Part shown: piece after piece, positions 10,401-17,479 of the stretch
How the letters are laid out: every line of letters begins with the position of its first letter
Numbering within the stretch: the stretch's first letter is position 1
The notes under the pieces: generated by a model
What the model was told of the DNA's origin: nothing
What the model saw: the letters and a program-made list of their open reading frames with translations, nothing else
Databases searched by the model: none
NCBI RefSeq assembly: GCF_038024065.1
Contig: NZ_CP150667.1
Coordinates: 3,231,501 to 3,295,500 of the forward strand
Reading direction: 5' to 3'
Length of the DNA stretch: 64,000 nucleotides
DNA from: Polaribacter sejongensis
GTDB lineage: Bacteria > Bacteroidota > Bacteroidia > Flavobacteriales > Flavobacteriaceae
Translations under genes and position numbers: made by a program

Positions 10401-10793
10401 ACGGCTTTACCAAGAGAATTTGAAAATAGATGGGTGTTGCCAGGAGATGAAAATACAACAAATGTGCCGGTAATAGCAACAACGAGACAGCAGGATACTT
10501 ATGGAGCATATGATCTAAGAACTGCTTATAATGCTTATAATTATTCTACCGAAAGAATTGCAAAAGGAGATTTTATTAGACTTAAACAAGTGTCTTTAGC
10601 ATATCAATTTCCTAAAGAACTTGTAGAAAAATTAAATTTTAATAGCCTTTCTGTAAAATTACAAGCTACTAATTTACTTTTATTATATTCAGATGATAAA
10701 TTAAATGGACAAGATCCAGAATTTTTTAACTCAGGTGGTGTTGCAAGTCCTTTAGCTAAGCAATTTACATTTACATTAAAATTAGGTTTATAA
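7473..10793 (+). CDS. SusC/RagA-family TonB-linked outer-membrane transporter
   Basis: The 1106-residue product is the barrel partner of a SusCD nutrient importer. A signal peptide (1-22, ending TFAQG) precedes a carboxypeptidase-regulatory-like domain (about 24-105), a plug (about 115-245, with RGATSIYGNSKPLWVVDGII and IYGARAMAGVIVITTKKGK, both typical of SusC) and a large barrel ending in FTFTLKLGL. The SusD partner follows 19 bases later. The HExxH lipoprotein and DUF4302 lipoprotein downstream suggest a peptide- or protein-related substrate rather than a glycan, since no glycoside hydrolase is present. No ECF sigma/anti-sigma pair or SusR regulator is visible nearby. Confidence 0.95.
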   Translation: MKLKTNFILTLFLAFVVQVTFAQGKKISGTVSDKTGVLPGVSVVVKNTKKGTETNFDGEYSIFAESGDVVVFRYLGMRSLSRTIGVGTTLNVVMEEDDNVLDEIVITGITETDKRIFTGASTSLKASDVKLDGVPEISRALEGRAAGVTVQNVSGTFGAAPRIRVRGATSIYGNSKPLWVVDGIILEDAIDISSGDLASGDATTLISSSIAGLNADDIASFEVLKDGSATSIYGARAMAGVIVITTKKGKAGVSSINYTTETTFRMRPSYNDFNIMNSQEQMSVYEEMRSGGWLNYSTVANASESGVYGEMYQSLNQLDSNGNFVLANTPEAKAGFLRQAELRNTNWFNELFNVNAMQSHSVNMSSGTDRATYYGSISALIDPGWTKSSNVNRYTANYKSLFKVNDRLSFNTISTASFRKQKAPGTLSQDVDVVTGTVKRDFDINPYSFALNSSRALDPSKYYTRNYTDFNIIEELEENYIDINVVDLKFQAELKYKLSEKTNVSFLGALKYQSTSLEHNSTEFSNQANAFRAMDNEIIRGANPFLYTDPDDQYAVPISVLPEGGIYRRTDFSMLGYDFRSTFSYKDIIKEDHTVNFYAGAELNSADRHTSNFTGWGLQYSLGEVPFYGYELFKKGVEENSLYYGLGNTRYRNLAFFGNATYSWKRRYTLNGTLRYEGSNKLGKSTASRWLPTWNVSGAWNVHEEDFFEHLGALDRLTFRASYSLTADRGPDYVSNSLADIRSINPWRPSSGVKESALYVSSLENSELTYEKKHELNIGVDAGFLKNRINVGVDWYTRNNFDLIGRINTQGIGGEVTKYGNVAEMESDGLELSISATPIKTEDFSWQTDFIYSKTSNKVTRLDTQQRVIDLVTGYGFAREGYSVKSIFSIPFAGLNEEGLPTFYDQDGNVSISDVYFQERDKLDFLEYSGSADPTDVGSFGNIFKYKNLTFNVFTTFSFGNVVRLDPVFSSSYSDLTALPREFENRWVLPGDENTTNVPVIATTRQQDTYGAYDLRTAYNAYNYSTERIAKGDFIRLKQVSLAYQFPKELVEKLNFNSLSVKLQATNLLLLYSDDKLNGQDPEFFNSGGVASPLAKQFTFTLKLGL

Positions 10794-10812
10794 AATATAA
10801 AATATATAAAAA

Positions 10813-12369
10813 ATGAAAAATAATAAAAAAATATTATTTGTAATATTTCTTTTTTCTCTTTTTGTGGTGTCTTGTGAAGATTTTTTAGATGAAACCCCAG
10901 ATAACAGAACAGAAGTAGATACAGCAGAGAAGGTTAGAAAAATATTAGTGTCAGCCTATCCTTCAACAACATACGGAATGGTTGCAGAGTTGTCTTCTGA
11001 TAATGTAGACGATATAGGAGCAGATAACCCTTATTCGGATAGGTTTACAGAGCAAGTTGTGTTCTGGGAGGATGTTACAGAAACAGATAACGATAGTCCT
11101 ACGTATGTTTGGGAAGGATGTTATAGTGCAATTGCGAATGCAAATCAAGCATTAGAAGGTATTGAGGCTCTTAATGATGATTCTTTATCAGCAGAAAAAG
11201 GAGAAGCTTTAATAGCAAGAGCTTATGCGCATTTTGTTTTGGTAAATATGTTTAGTAAACATTATAATACACAAAGTAGTAATACAGATTTAGGGGTTCC
11301 TTATTTAGAGACTGCAGAAACAACACTTAACCCTCAGTACGATAGAGGTTCTGTTTCTGAGGTATATGAAAAGATAAATAAAGATATTGAAACAGCTTTA
11401 CCGCTTATTAGAGATGATATTTACGATGTGCCTAAGTATCACTTTAATGTAAAAGCAGCATACGCATTTGCAGCAAGGTTTAATTTATATTATGAAAATT
11501 GGGAAAAAGCAAAGGAGTATGCAACTAAAGTTTTAACAGCAAACCCTTCTAGTTTATTAAGAGATTGGGAAGCGCAAAGTTTAGTTGTAAGAAGTCAATT
11601 ACCTGCGTCAACTGCATTTTATGAAGATACTAGTAACTTACTAACACAAGCTTACTCTTCTGCTTCAGGAGTGCATTTTGGGGCTTATTATACGGGTTCT
11701 CGTTTTAATCATACAAGTCAACTTTCTGATAGAGAGTCTCTTGGTGTTGCTTTGCCATGGGCAAGTAATGCTGGTTTATATCCTTATTACAGAGCATTTG
11801 TATATAATGCAGCTAACTTAAATAAAACATTATTTATGAAAATGCCTTATTTGTTTGAGTATACAGATGCTGTTGCAGGTATCGGTTTTAGTAAAACAAT
11901 TAAAAGCCCTTTTACTTATGATGAAACTTTAATGGTTAGAGCAGAGGCAAATGTAATGTTAAAGGATTATAATGCTGCTTTAGAAGATTTAAATACTTTT
12001 GGTGGTAATTACTATAATTACGGTGGTGGTATTACAACTATCGATCAAATTAATACTTTTTATACTGGTGTAGCTTATTCTACTGAAGATGATGCAACAC
12101 AAAAAAAGGTGTTAAGTCCTAAGTTTACTGTAGAAGCAGGTACACAAGAAAATATGTTGCATTATACACTTCAATTAAGAAGAATATTAACGATGCATGA
12201 TGGTTTAAGATGGTTTGATAACAAAAGATATGGTATGGTTGTACCGAGATATCAGTATACAGATTCTGAACCAATTGTTGTAGATGTGCTTACGGCAGAT
12301 GATCCTAGAAAAGCAATTCAATTGCCTCTAGATGTTATTTCAGCGGGTTTAACGCCAAACCCTAGATAA
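10813..12369 (+). CDS. RagB/SusD-family nutrient-binding outer-membrane lipoprotein
   Basis: The 518-residue lipoprotein forms the lid of the SusC channel and captures ligand at the surface. The signal peptide ends in a lipobox (FVVSC, Cys21) followed by EDFLDETPDNRTEV, the classic start of a mature SusD. The N-terminal TPR-like helices include the ALIARAYAHFVLVNMF segment, where SusD proteins usually carry an RAY/F element. The C-terminus has the WFDNKRYGM block near the end, as in RagB relatives. It lies 19 bases after susC and 18 before the next gene's nearest start, so this is one operon. The sequence does not reveal the ligand. Confidence 0.94.
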   Translation: MKNNKKILFVIFLFSLFVVSCEDFLDETPDNRTEVDTAEKVRKILVSAYPSTTYGMVAELSSDNVDDIGADNPYSDRFTEQVVFWEDVTETDNDSPTYVWEGCYSAIANANQALEGIEALNDDSLSAEKGEALIARAYAHFVLVNMFSKHYNTQSSNTDLGVPYLETAETTLNPQYDRGSVSEVYEKINKDIETALPLIRDDIYDVPKYHFNVKAAYAFAARFNLYYENWEKAKEYATKVLTANPSSLLRDWEAQSLVVRSQLPASTAFYEDTSNLLTQAYSSASGVHFGAYYTGSRFNHTSQLSDRESLGVALPWASNAGLYPYYRAFVYNAANLNKTLFMKMPYLFEYTDAVAGIGFSKTIKSPFTYDETLMVRAEANVMLKDYNAALEDLNTFGGNYYNYGGGITTIDQINTFYTGVAYSTEDDATQKKVLSPKFTVEAGTQENMLHYTLQLRRILTMHDGLRWFDNKRYGMVVPRYQYTDSEPIVVDVLTADDPRKAIQLPLDVISAGLTPNPR

Positions 12370-12396
12370 AATATTAATTATATAATTATGATAATC

Positions 12397-13272
12397 ATGA
12401 AAAAAATAAAATATTTATTATTCATTTTAGTAATTACGTTTAGTAGTTGTGAAGAGAATGATGTACCAAACCCAGACGAGAGTGCTATTAGCACAGATTT
12501 TGGATACCAAAACCAATTTGATAAGTTTTTGGCGAGAGAATTTGTAGAACCGTATAATATTGAGGTTTTATATAAATTGCCAGATATAGAATCTAATTAT
12601 AATTATACGCTAGTACCAGCGGAATATGAGAAATCTATTAAGTTAGCTAACTTAATTAAATATTTATGTTTAGATGCTTATAGTGCTGTTGCTCCAGCAG
12701 GTTTTTTAGAGAAAACATTTCCTAAGATGTTAGTATTTGTGGGTTCTTTTGGATATAATTCTAATGGAACAATTCTTTTAGGAACTGCCGAAGGTGGTTT
12801 AAAGGTTTCTTTATATGGGGTTAACGATTTAGATGAAACAAGCCCAGAGCAATTAAATAATTATTACTTTAATACTATACATCATGAGTTTGGACATGTG
12901 TTACATCAAAACATTCCTTTCTCTACAGATTTTACTCAGATAGTAGGTGCGGGTTATATTGGAGATGAATGGAGTACTGCATGGGGAGCAGGAGAGTCTT
13001 TACAGGCAGGTTTTATTAGTGATTACTCTAGTAATCAGGTTAGTGATGATTTTGTAGAGTTAATATCTCATTATATATTATCTACAGAGTCTGATTGGGC
13101 AACTACAATTGAAGAGGCAGGTGATGTAGGTGGACCGTTAATTAATCAAAAAATAGCAATAATTAAAGCTTATTTAACAAGTAGCTGGAGTATTGATATG
13201 GATGAGTTGAGAGCTGAAATACAAAACAGGTATGCTAATTTATCTTCGCAAGATTTAGATAATATAAACTAA
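12397..13272 (+). CDS. HExxH zinc metallohydrolase lipoprotein of a SusCD locus
   Basis: This is a predicted surface lipoprotein of 291 residues, counted from the ATG at 12397; an ATG three codons upstream (12388) is less likely because it would precede the MKK signal start. The lipobox is TFSSC (Cys18). The zinc-binding HEFGH motif is at residues 163-167, within TIHHEFGHVLHQ. It fits the 'substrate import-associated zinc metallohydrolase lipoprotein' family that accompanies SusC/SusD pairs. It may trim peptides before import; that is inferred from the motif and neighbours. The DUF4302 gene starts 8 bases downstream. Confidence 0.85.
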   Translation: MKKIKYLLFILVITFSSCEENDVPNPDESAISTDFGYQNQFDKFLAREFVEPYNIEVLYKLPDIESNYNYTLVPAEYEKSIKLANLIKYLCLDAYSAVAPAGFLEKTFPKMLVFVGSFGYNSNGTILLGTAEGGLKVSLYGVNDLDETSPEQLNNYYFNTIHHEFGHVLHQNIPFSTDFTQIVGAGYIGDEWSTAWGAGESLQAGFISDYSSNQVSDDFVELISHYILSTESDWATTIEEAGDVGGPLINQKIAIIKAYLTSSWSIDMDELRAEIQNRYANLSSQDLDNIN

Positions 13273-13280
13273 AAAGACAC

Positions 13281-14507
13281 ATGAAAAAATATATAAAAAA
13301 ATCATTAGCTTTTTTGCTGTTAATTGTAATGGCAACTTCTTGTATTGATAATACGGAAGAAATGGTATTTGAAGAGTCTAGTTCAGACAGAATTCAAAAC
13401 GCAATTAGTGAGTACAAAGATCTGTTAACTTCATCAGAAAATGGTTGGGTTGTTGAGTACTATGCAGGAATAGATCAATCTAACGGAGGTTTTAATTTTG
13501 TTATGAAATTTAATGAAGATTTAACATCAAATGTGTTAATGGAATTAGCTTTTGATGATTCTCAATCTAATATGTATGATGTTATTGCTTCAGGAGGACC
13601 TGTTTTAACTTTTAATACATATAATTGGCTTACGCACTTCTTTGCTACTCCAAGTCCAACTAATGCTGATGGGTTTGAAGGAGATTACGAATTCTTCTTA
13701 TTGTCTATGACTGACGATGTTATTACTATGAAAGGCAAGAAATTTGGTAATATTATGAGGATGGTTAAGTTTTCTGGAGTTGCGGATGACTTTTTAACTG
13801 ACGTAAACGGTATTAGTTATGTATTGTCATTAGCATCTGGTGTTGCTGTTAATGGAGAAGATAATAATGTTGCTTTAGGTGGCCGTCATTTGGCTTTTTC
13901 AATCGCAGGAGAAGAAGCTGTTGATGTGGCATATATTTTTACTACTACAGGTATTAAATTATATGAACCAATTACTATTGACGGTAATGAAATATTAGAA
14001 TTTACTTTAGATAAGGCTAAAAACCAATTGATATCTATTGATGGTTCTCTGATTATAGATTTAATTATTGCTCCTTTTGATATAAATCAAGATTGGACTA
14101 TTAGTACATTTTTACCCGATATTTCAGCAAACTTTTTTAGTAAATATATAGAGATATATGATGCTAATGGTGCTCTTTATGGAGAAACTTTACAAAGATC
14201 TATTTCATTTGGTAATACTGTAAACGGAAGTGGAATTCAATTTCAGTCATTAGAAGGACCATCTACTTTCTGGACTTCTGAGTATAATTTAGCATTTTCA
14301 GCTGTATTAGGTAATTCAGATCAAATAGCAATTGCTAAAGCTGGTGAGGGTTTAAATTGGTCTTATTACACTCATTTAAATCCTTTAGTAGATTATATTG
14401 TAGATAATGCTCCATACACTGCAGAGTTAGCTACACCAACAAATCCAACAGAAGTTAAATTAACTAGTACAGTTGATGCTAATGCTTGGTTTGTAATCAA
14501 ATTATAA
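13281..14507 (+). CDS. DUF4302-type lipoprotein
   Basis: The 408-residue exported lipoprotein has a lipobox ending ATSC (Cys21) and an early segment (ISEYKDLLTSSENGWVVEYY, followed by a glycine/phenylalanine-rich stretch) that I recognise as the DUF4302 signature. The remainder is beta-rich with no catalytic motif that I can see. DUF4302 genes are regularly last in loci that carry SusC, SusD and the HExxH lipoprotein, as here, so it is probably an accessory binding protein on the cell surface. A good hairpin terminator follows at 14541. Confidence 0.82.
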   Translation: MKKYIKKSLAFLLLIVMATSCIDNTEEMVFEESSSDRIQNAISEYKDLLTSSENGWVVEYYAGIDQSNGGFNFVMKFNEDLTSNVLMELAFDDSQSNMYDVIASGGPVLTFNTYNWLTHFFATPSPTNADGFEGDYEFFLLSMTDDVITMKGKKFGNIMRMVKFSGVADDFLTDVNGISYVLSLASGVAVNGEDNNVALGGRHLAFSIAGEEAVDVAYIFTTTGIKLYEPITIDGNEILEFTLDKAKNQLISIDGSLIIDLIIAPFDINQDWTISTFLPDISANFFSKYIEIYDANGALYGETLQRSISFGNTVNGSGIQFQSLEGPSTFWTSEYNLAFSAVLGNSDQIAIAKAGEGLNWSYYTHLNPLVDYIVDNAPYTAELATPTNPTEVKLTSTVDANAWFVIKL

Positions 14508-14540
14508 ACGTATCTTTAGCATAAAGAAAAACACTATAAG

Positions 14541-14577
14541 AAAGTCTTAGGTTTTGTAGAAAATCTAGGACTTTTTT
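14541..14577 (+). terminator. Terminator of the SusCD operon
   Basis: AAAGTCTTAG and CTAGGACTTT pair as a 10-bp stem with one G-T wobble and a run of T after it. Four further A-T pairs are possible inside the loop. It ends the transcript that starts with susC. Confidence 0.75.
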
Positions 14578-14638
14578 ATTTGAATAATTTAATTTTTACT
14601 TTAATATTCTTTTTTTTCTTCGAATTGATTAATTATCA

Positions 14639-14646
14639 TATATTTG
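14639..14646 (+). promoter_or_regulatory. -7 promoter box TATATTTG for HU
   Basis: This exactly matches the Bacteroidota -7 consensus TAnnTTTG, about 50 bases before the HU start. It is followed by GCATCCGCATTTT, almost the same as the sequence after the rplU promoter (GCACCCGCATTTT at 45340). No TTG lies at the usual -33 distance. Confidence 0.55.
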
Positions 14647-14696
14647 CATCCGCATTTTTGAAAGTAAATTAATAAAAATATAGTAAATATAGAGAC

Positions 14697-14987
14697 ATGA
14701 CGAAAGCAGATATAGTATCAAAAATTTCAGATAAATCAGGAATCGAAAAAACAGATGTATTAGCAACTGTAGAGGCATTCATGACTGAAGTGAAAGATGC
14801 ATTAGAAAATGGCGACAACGTTTATTTGAGAGGTTTTGGTAGTTTTATTATCAAAACAAGAGCAGAAAAGACAGGTAGAAATATTTCTAAGAATACTACA
14901 ATTAAGATTCCAGCACACAATATTCCTGCCTTTAAACCGGCAAAAACTTTTACAGAAGGAGTGAAAAGTAAAGTAGTAGTTAAGTAA
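14697..14987 (+). CDS. HU-family DNA-binding protein
   Basis: The 96-residue protein is a nucleoid-associated DNA-bending protein of the HU/IHF family. The N-terminal helices (MTKADIVSKISDKSGIEK) and the beta-arm region (GFGSFIIKTRAEKTGRN, then INIPAFKP-like NIPAFKPAKTF) are clear, and the length is normal. A -7 box at 14639 drives it. It is followed by the 30-residue basic protein at 15040 and by rng. In related genomes HU usually sits directly beside mutY; here a transport locus separates them. Confidence 0.95.
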   Translation: MTKADIVSKISDKSGIEKTDVLATVEAFMTEVKDALENGDNVYLRGFGSFIIKTRAEKTGRNISKNTTIKIPAHNIPAFKPAKTFTEGVKSKVVVK

Positions 14988-15039
14988 CAAACACACAATA
15001 TTAATCTAAATCTTAACGGATTTAAAAATTCTAAACATT

Positions 15040-15132
15040 ATGCCAAGCGGTAAAAAAAGAAAAAGAGCTAAGATCTCTACACACAAGAGAAAGAAAAGAG
15101 CAAGAGCAAATAGACACAAGAAGAAAAAGTAA
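15040..15132 (+). CDS. Very basic 30-residue protein (possibly ribosome-associated)
   Basis: The ATG at 15040 opens 30 codons ending TAA at 15130-15132. The product starts MPSGKKRKRAK and ends ANRHKKKK, with about 60% Lys, Arg and His and no acidic residue. A frame this short and basic with an adjacent terminator is unlikely to be accidental, and I recall near-identical short proteins beside HU and rng in other Flavobacteriaceae. The composition suggests RNA or ribosome binding. It does not look like protein THX; a relation to the Bacteroidota-specific ribosomal protein bL38 is possible but I cannot confirm it. Its stop codon lies inside the terminator stem. Confidence 0.7.
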   Translation: MPSGKKRKRAKISTHKRKKRARANRHKKKK

Positions 15133-15149
15133 GCATCCGCTTACTTTTT
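15124..15149 (+). terminator. Terminator overlapping the stop codon of the small basic gene
   Basis: AAAAAGTAAGC and GCTTACTTTTT form a perfect 11-bp stem with loop ATCC. The left arm includes the last two lysine codons and the TAA stop of the 30-residue gene, so the coding sequence and the terminator are fused. Confidence 0.85.
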
Positions 15150-15191
15150 CGTTTATTGTAAGCGAAAAAACAAAAAAGTTCATTGACATAA

Positions 15192-15264
15192 GAGATTATA
15201 CAATCTCACACGGTATTACAAAATACCTGACAATATTAATCCCATCTGCACAATTATGTGTAGA
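15192..15264 (+). promoter_or_regulatory. Three stacked hairpins in the leader of rng
   Basis: Three hairpins with four-base loops lie in a row: GAGATT/AATCTC (15192-15207), GGTATT/AATACC (15212-15227) and TCTGCACA/TGTGTAGA with one G-T pair (15245-15264). The last ends 17 bases before the rng start codon. In Escherichia coli the leader of RNase E mRNA folds into hairpins used for feedback control by the enzyme. The same logic could apply here by analogy only. Confidence 0.45.
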
Positions 15265-15281
15265 GTTAAAACCATTTCAGC

Positions 15282-16805
15282 ATGAAAACAGAATTAATAA
15301 TTCGTTCAAATTCATCTGATATTGATTTTGCCTTATTAAGAGATGGAAAACTTATTGAATTAAATAATGAAACTAGTGATAACAAATTCTCGGTTGGCGA
15401 TATATTTTTAGCTAAAATAGGAAAAGTTTTAACTGGTTTAAATGCAGCCTTTGTAAATGTAGGGTACCCAAAAGATGGGTTTTTACATTATCATGATTTA
15501 GGTGCGCAAGTAAACTCATTAAATTCGTTCATTAAGAAAGTAAGCACAGGTAAGTATAAAGAATTCACTTTAAAGAACTTCCAAAAAGAGGAAGACATTA
15601 ACAAAGACGGTAGTATTAACCAAGTACTAAAAACAGGGCAAAACCTATTAGTACAAATAGTAAAAGAACCAATTTCTACAAAAGGACCAAGATTAAGTTC
15701 AGAGTTGTCTATAGCAGGTAGATATTTGGTTTTAGTTCCTTTTTCTAACCGAGTTTCTGTTTCTCAAAAAATAGCAGACCCAAAAGAAAAAGAACGTTTA
15801 AAAAGATTAGCAAAAAGCATTAAACCTAAAGGGTTTGGTGTTATTTTAAGAACTGTTGCCGAGGGCAAAAAAGTTGCAGAACTAGACAAAGATTTGCAAA
15901 ACTCATTAGAACGTTGGGTAAAAATGTGTAAAAGTATACCAAATACAAACACGCCAACAAAAATCTTAAGCGAGTTAAACAGAGCATCGTCTATTTTAAG
16001 AGATGTTATGAATGATTCTTTTACTAGTATTGTAACAAATGATGAAACTTTGAAAGAAGAAATAAAAGAGTATTTACATGAAATTTATCCCGAAAAGGAG
16101 AAAATTGTAAAATTACACAGATCTGAAACTCCTATTTTTGAAAAATACGGAATAGAAAGACAAATTAAAACATCATTTGGAAAAACAGTTTCTATGAGTA
16201 AAGGTGCCTATTTAGTTATAGAGCACACAGAAGCATTACACGTTATTGATGTAAATAGCGGAAACCGTTCTAATAAAGCTGGCTCTCAAGAAGATACTGC
16301 ATTAGAAGTAAATCTAATTTCAGCTACCGAAATAGCACGACAGTTACAACTGCGTGATATGGGAGGTATTATTGTTGTAGATTTTATTGATATGCACAAA
16401 GCAGAAAACAGAAATAAACTGTTTCAGCACTTGAAAGATCAAATGGCTTTAGATAGAACAAAGCACAAAATATTACCTCCAAGTAAGTTTGGATTGGTAC
16501 AAATTACAAGACAAAGGGTAAGACCAGAGTTAAGTATAAAAACTACCGAAGCCAACCCAAATATAAATGGAGAAGTAGAAGCACCTATTGTTTTGTTAGA
16601 CAAAATAGAAGCAGATTTAGAGAAATTTATGTCAACCTCTAAAGCAGGAAAAGTACAGTTAAATGTACACCCTTTTATTGCATCTTATCTAACAAAAGGA
16701 GTGAATTCTATACGTTTTAAATGGTATTTAAAACATAAAAAGTGGATTACAATTATACCTCGTGACGCTTACACATACTTAAATTATAAATTTAAATCTA
16801 AATAG
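15282..16805 (+). CDS. rng: Ribonuclease E/G family endoribonuclease (RNase G type)
   Basis: The 507-residue RNA-processing and mRNA-decay enzyme has an S1 RNA-binding domain (about 36-130: VGDIFLAKIGKVLTGLNAAF) and a DNase-I-like catalytic core with the metal-binding Asp323 (VIDVNSG) and Asp367 (VDFIDMH), spaced as in E. coli RNase E. The usual CPxC zinc-link motif that joins dimers in RNase E is not visible after RQRVRPEL; the region reads TTEANPNINGE. There is no long C-terminal scaffold, so the protein is of RNase G size. A hairpin-rich leader precedes it and a strong terminator follows. Confidence 0.94.
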   Translation: MKTELIIRSNSSDIDFALLRDGKLIELNNETSDNKFSVGDIFLAKIGKVLTGLNAAFVNVGYPKDGFLHYHDLGAQVNSLNSFIKKVSTGKYKEFTLKNFQKEEDINKDGSINQVLKTGQNLLVQIVKEPISTKGPRLSSELSIAGRYLVLVPFSNRVSVSQKIADPKEKERLKRLAKSIKPKGFGVILRTVAEGKKVAELDKDLQNSLERWVKMCKSIPNTNTPTKILSELNRASSILRDVMNDSFTSIVTNDETLKEEIKEYLHEIYPEKEKIVKLHRSETPIFEKYGIERQIKTSFGKTVSMSKGAYLVIEHTEALHVIDVNSGNRSNKAGSQEDTALEVNLISATEIARQLQLRDMGGIIVVDFIDMHKAENRNKLFQHLKDQMALDRTKHKILPPSKFGLVQITRQRVRPELSIKTTEANPNINGEVEAPIVLLDKIEADLEKFMSTSKAGKVQLNVHPFIASYLTKGVNSIRFKWYLKHKKWITIIPRDAYTYLNYKFKSK

Positions 16806-16843
16806 ATTTAATTTATAAAATAAAGGCAATAATTTTTTATCAA

Positions 16844-16875
16844 AAAACCTCGAAACGTCTATGTTTCGGGGTTTT
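16844..16875 (+). terminator. Terminator of rng
   Basis: AAAACCTCGAAAC pairs with GTTTCGGGGTTTT in a 13-bp stem containing one T-G wobble around a six-base loop, followed by T-rich sequence. It lies about 40 bases after the rng stop. Confidence 0.85.
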
Positions 16876-16914
16876 GTGTTTTTATAAGGTTTTGGTAATT
16901 ATTTTAAAGATTCT

Positions 16915-17056
16915 TTTTGGGCGCCTGCCTGCCGGTAGGCAGGTTACCACAAGGGTCAGGCTTTCGCACTCGCTTTTTTTATTCAGAAAAAGAATAAAAA
17001 AGAGCTCAAAAATTGAGCCTGTCCTGAGCGTAGTCGAAAGGCTCTATCCTTAACGC
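16915..17056. repeat. Nested palindromic intergenic repeat with GC-rich insert
   Basis: This stretch is a chain of inverted repeats: the GC-rich CCTGCCTGCCGGTAGGCAGG (16924-16943), a T-rich/A-rich hairpin (16973-17002), GAGCTC (17002-17007), and GAGCCT/AGGCTC arms (17015-17020 and 17039-17044) around the motif CTGAGCGTAGTCGAAAGG. The GC-rich palindrome appears to interrupt a longer repeat (GGGCG before it, TTACCACAAGGGTC after it). Such elements are common between genes in this family as I recall. No coding capacity is seen. Confidence 0.6.
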
Positions 17057-17208
17057 GTATAGAATACTAGAAAAGTAAGTTATTTTAGAGTAACACAGAT
17101 CTCAAAGGTTTTTAAAACCTTTGAGGTATTTAATGTTAAATACTCAGTTAGTCCTTTCGACGCTAGGAGAAATCGTATAAATAATCCAACCCAAAACTGA
17201 GTAATTTT

Positions 17209-17253
17209 ATGAGATTTCTCAATCGCTTAAAAAAGCTCATTTCGAAATGACAC
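17209..17253. repeat. Dispersed intergenic repeat, copy 1 (second copy at 51952)
   Basis: About 44 bases beginning ATGAGATTTCTCAATCGCTT and ending AAATGACAC recur at 51952-51995 with about two differences. The element contains the palindrome TCATTTCGAAATGA. A related half copy (GTCATTTCGAA, then TTGAGAAATCC) follows around 17298-17324. The 67-codon open frame across this stretch is repeat-derived and not a gene. The rest of the gap 16806-17479 holds only these repeats and two hairpins. Confidence 0.65.
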
Positions 17254-17403
17254 ACAGCATGTTAATACAGAATGCAAAAGAAACCCCTGCAATTTGTCAT
17301 TTCGAAGTATTGAGAAATCCTATAACTGTGATAGCACAACAATTACCAAAATTTATGAGGTTTCTCCGCAAAAAGATCCAAAATGACAAACTGAAAAATA
17401 ACG

Positions 17404-17438
17404 TAGCCCCTTCTGGTTTAAAAAACCAGAAGGGGCTA
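17404..17438. terminator. Strong hairpin between rng and the phosphatase-family gene
   Basis: TAGCCCCTTCTGGTTT and its exact reverse complement form a perfect 16-bp stem with a three-base AAA loop, about 40 bases beyond the stop of the minus-strand gene at 17480. There is no long T run on either side. It may still act as a terminator for the minus-strand gene or as a transcript-end stabiliser. Confidence 0.55.
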
Positions 17439-17479
17439 TTATATAAATAGTATTAAGAAAAATGTTTTTATTCTTAAAA

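Noticed and set aside
7309..14696. Mobile element carrying the SusCD locus
   Set aside because: No transposase, integrase, tRNA target or flanking direct repeat is visible, so only an insertion by unknown means can be suggested.
17247..17450. Open frame of 67 codons in the gap after rng
   Set aside because: It is built from the dispersed repeat and the hairpin at 17404, has no signal, domain or promoter, and ends inside the hairpin region.
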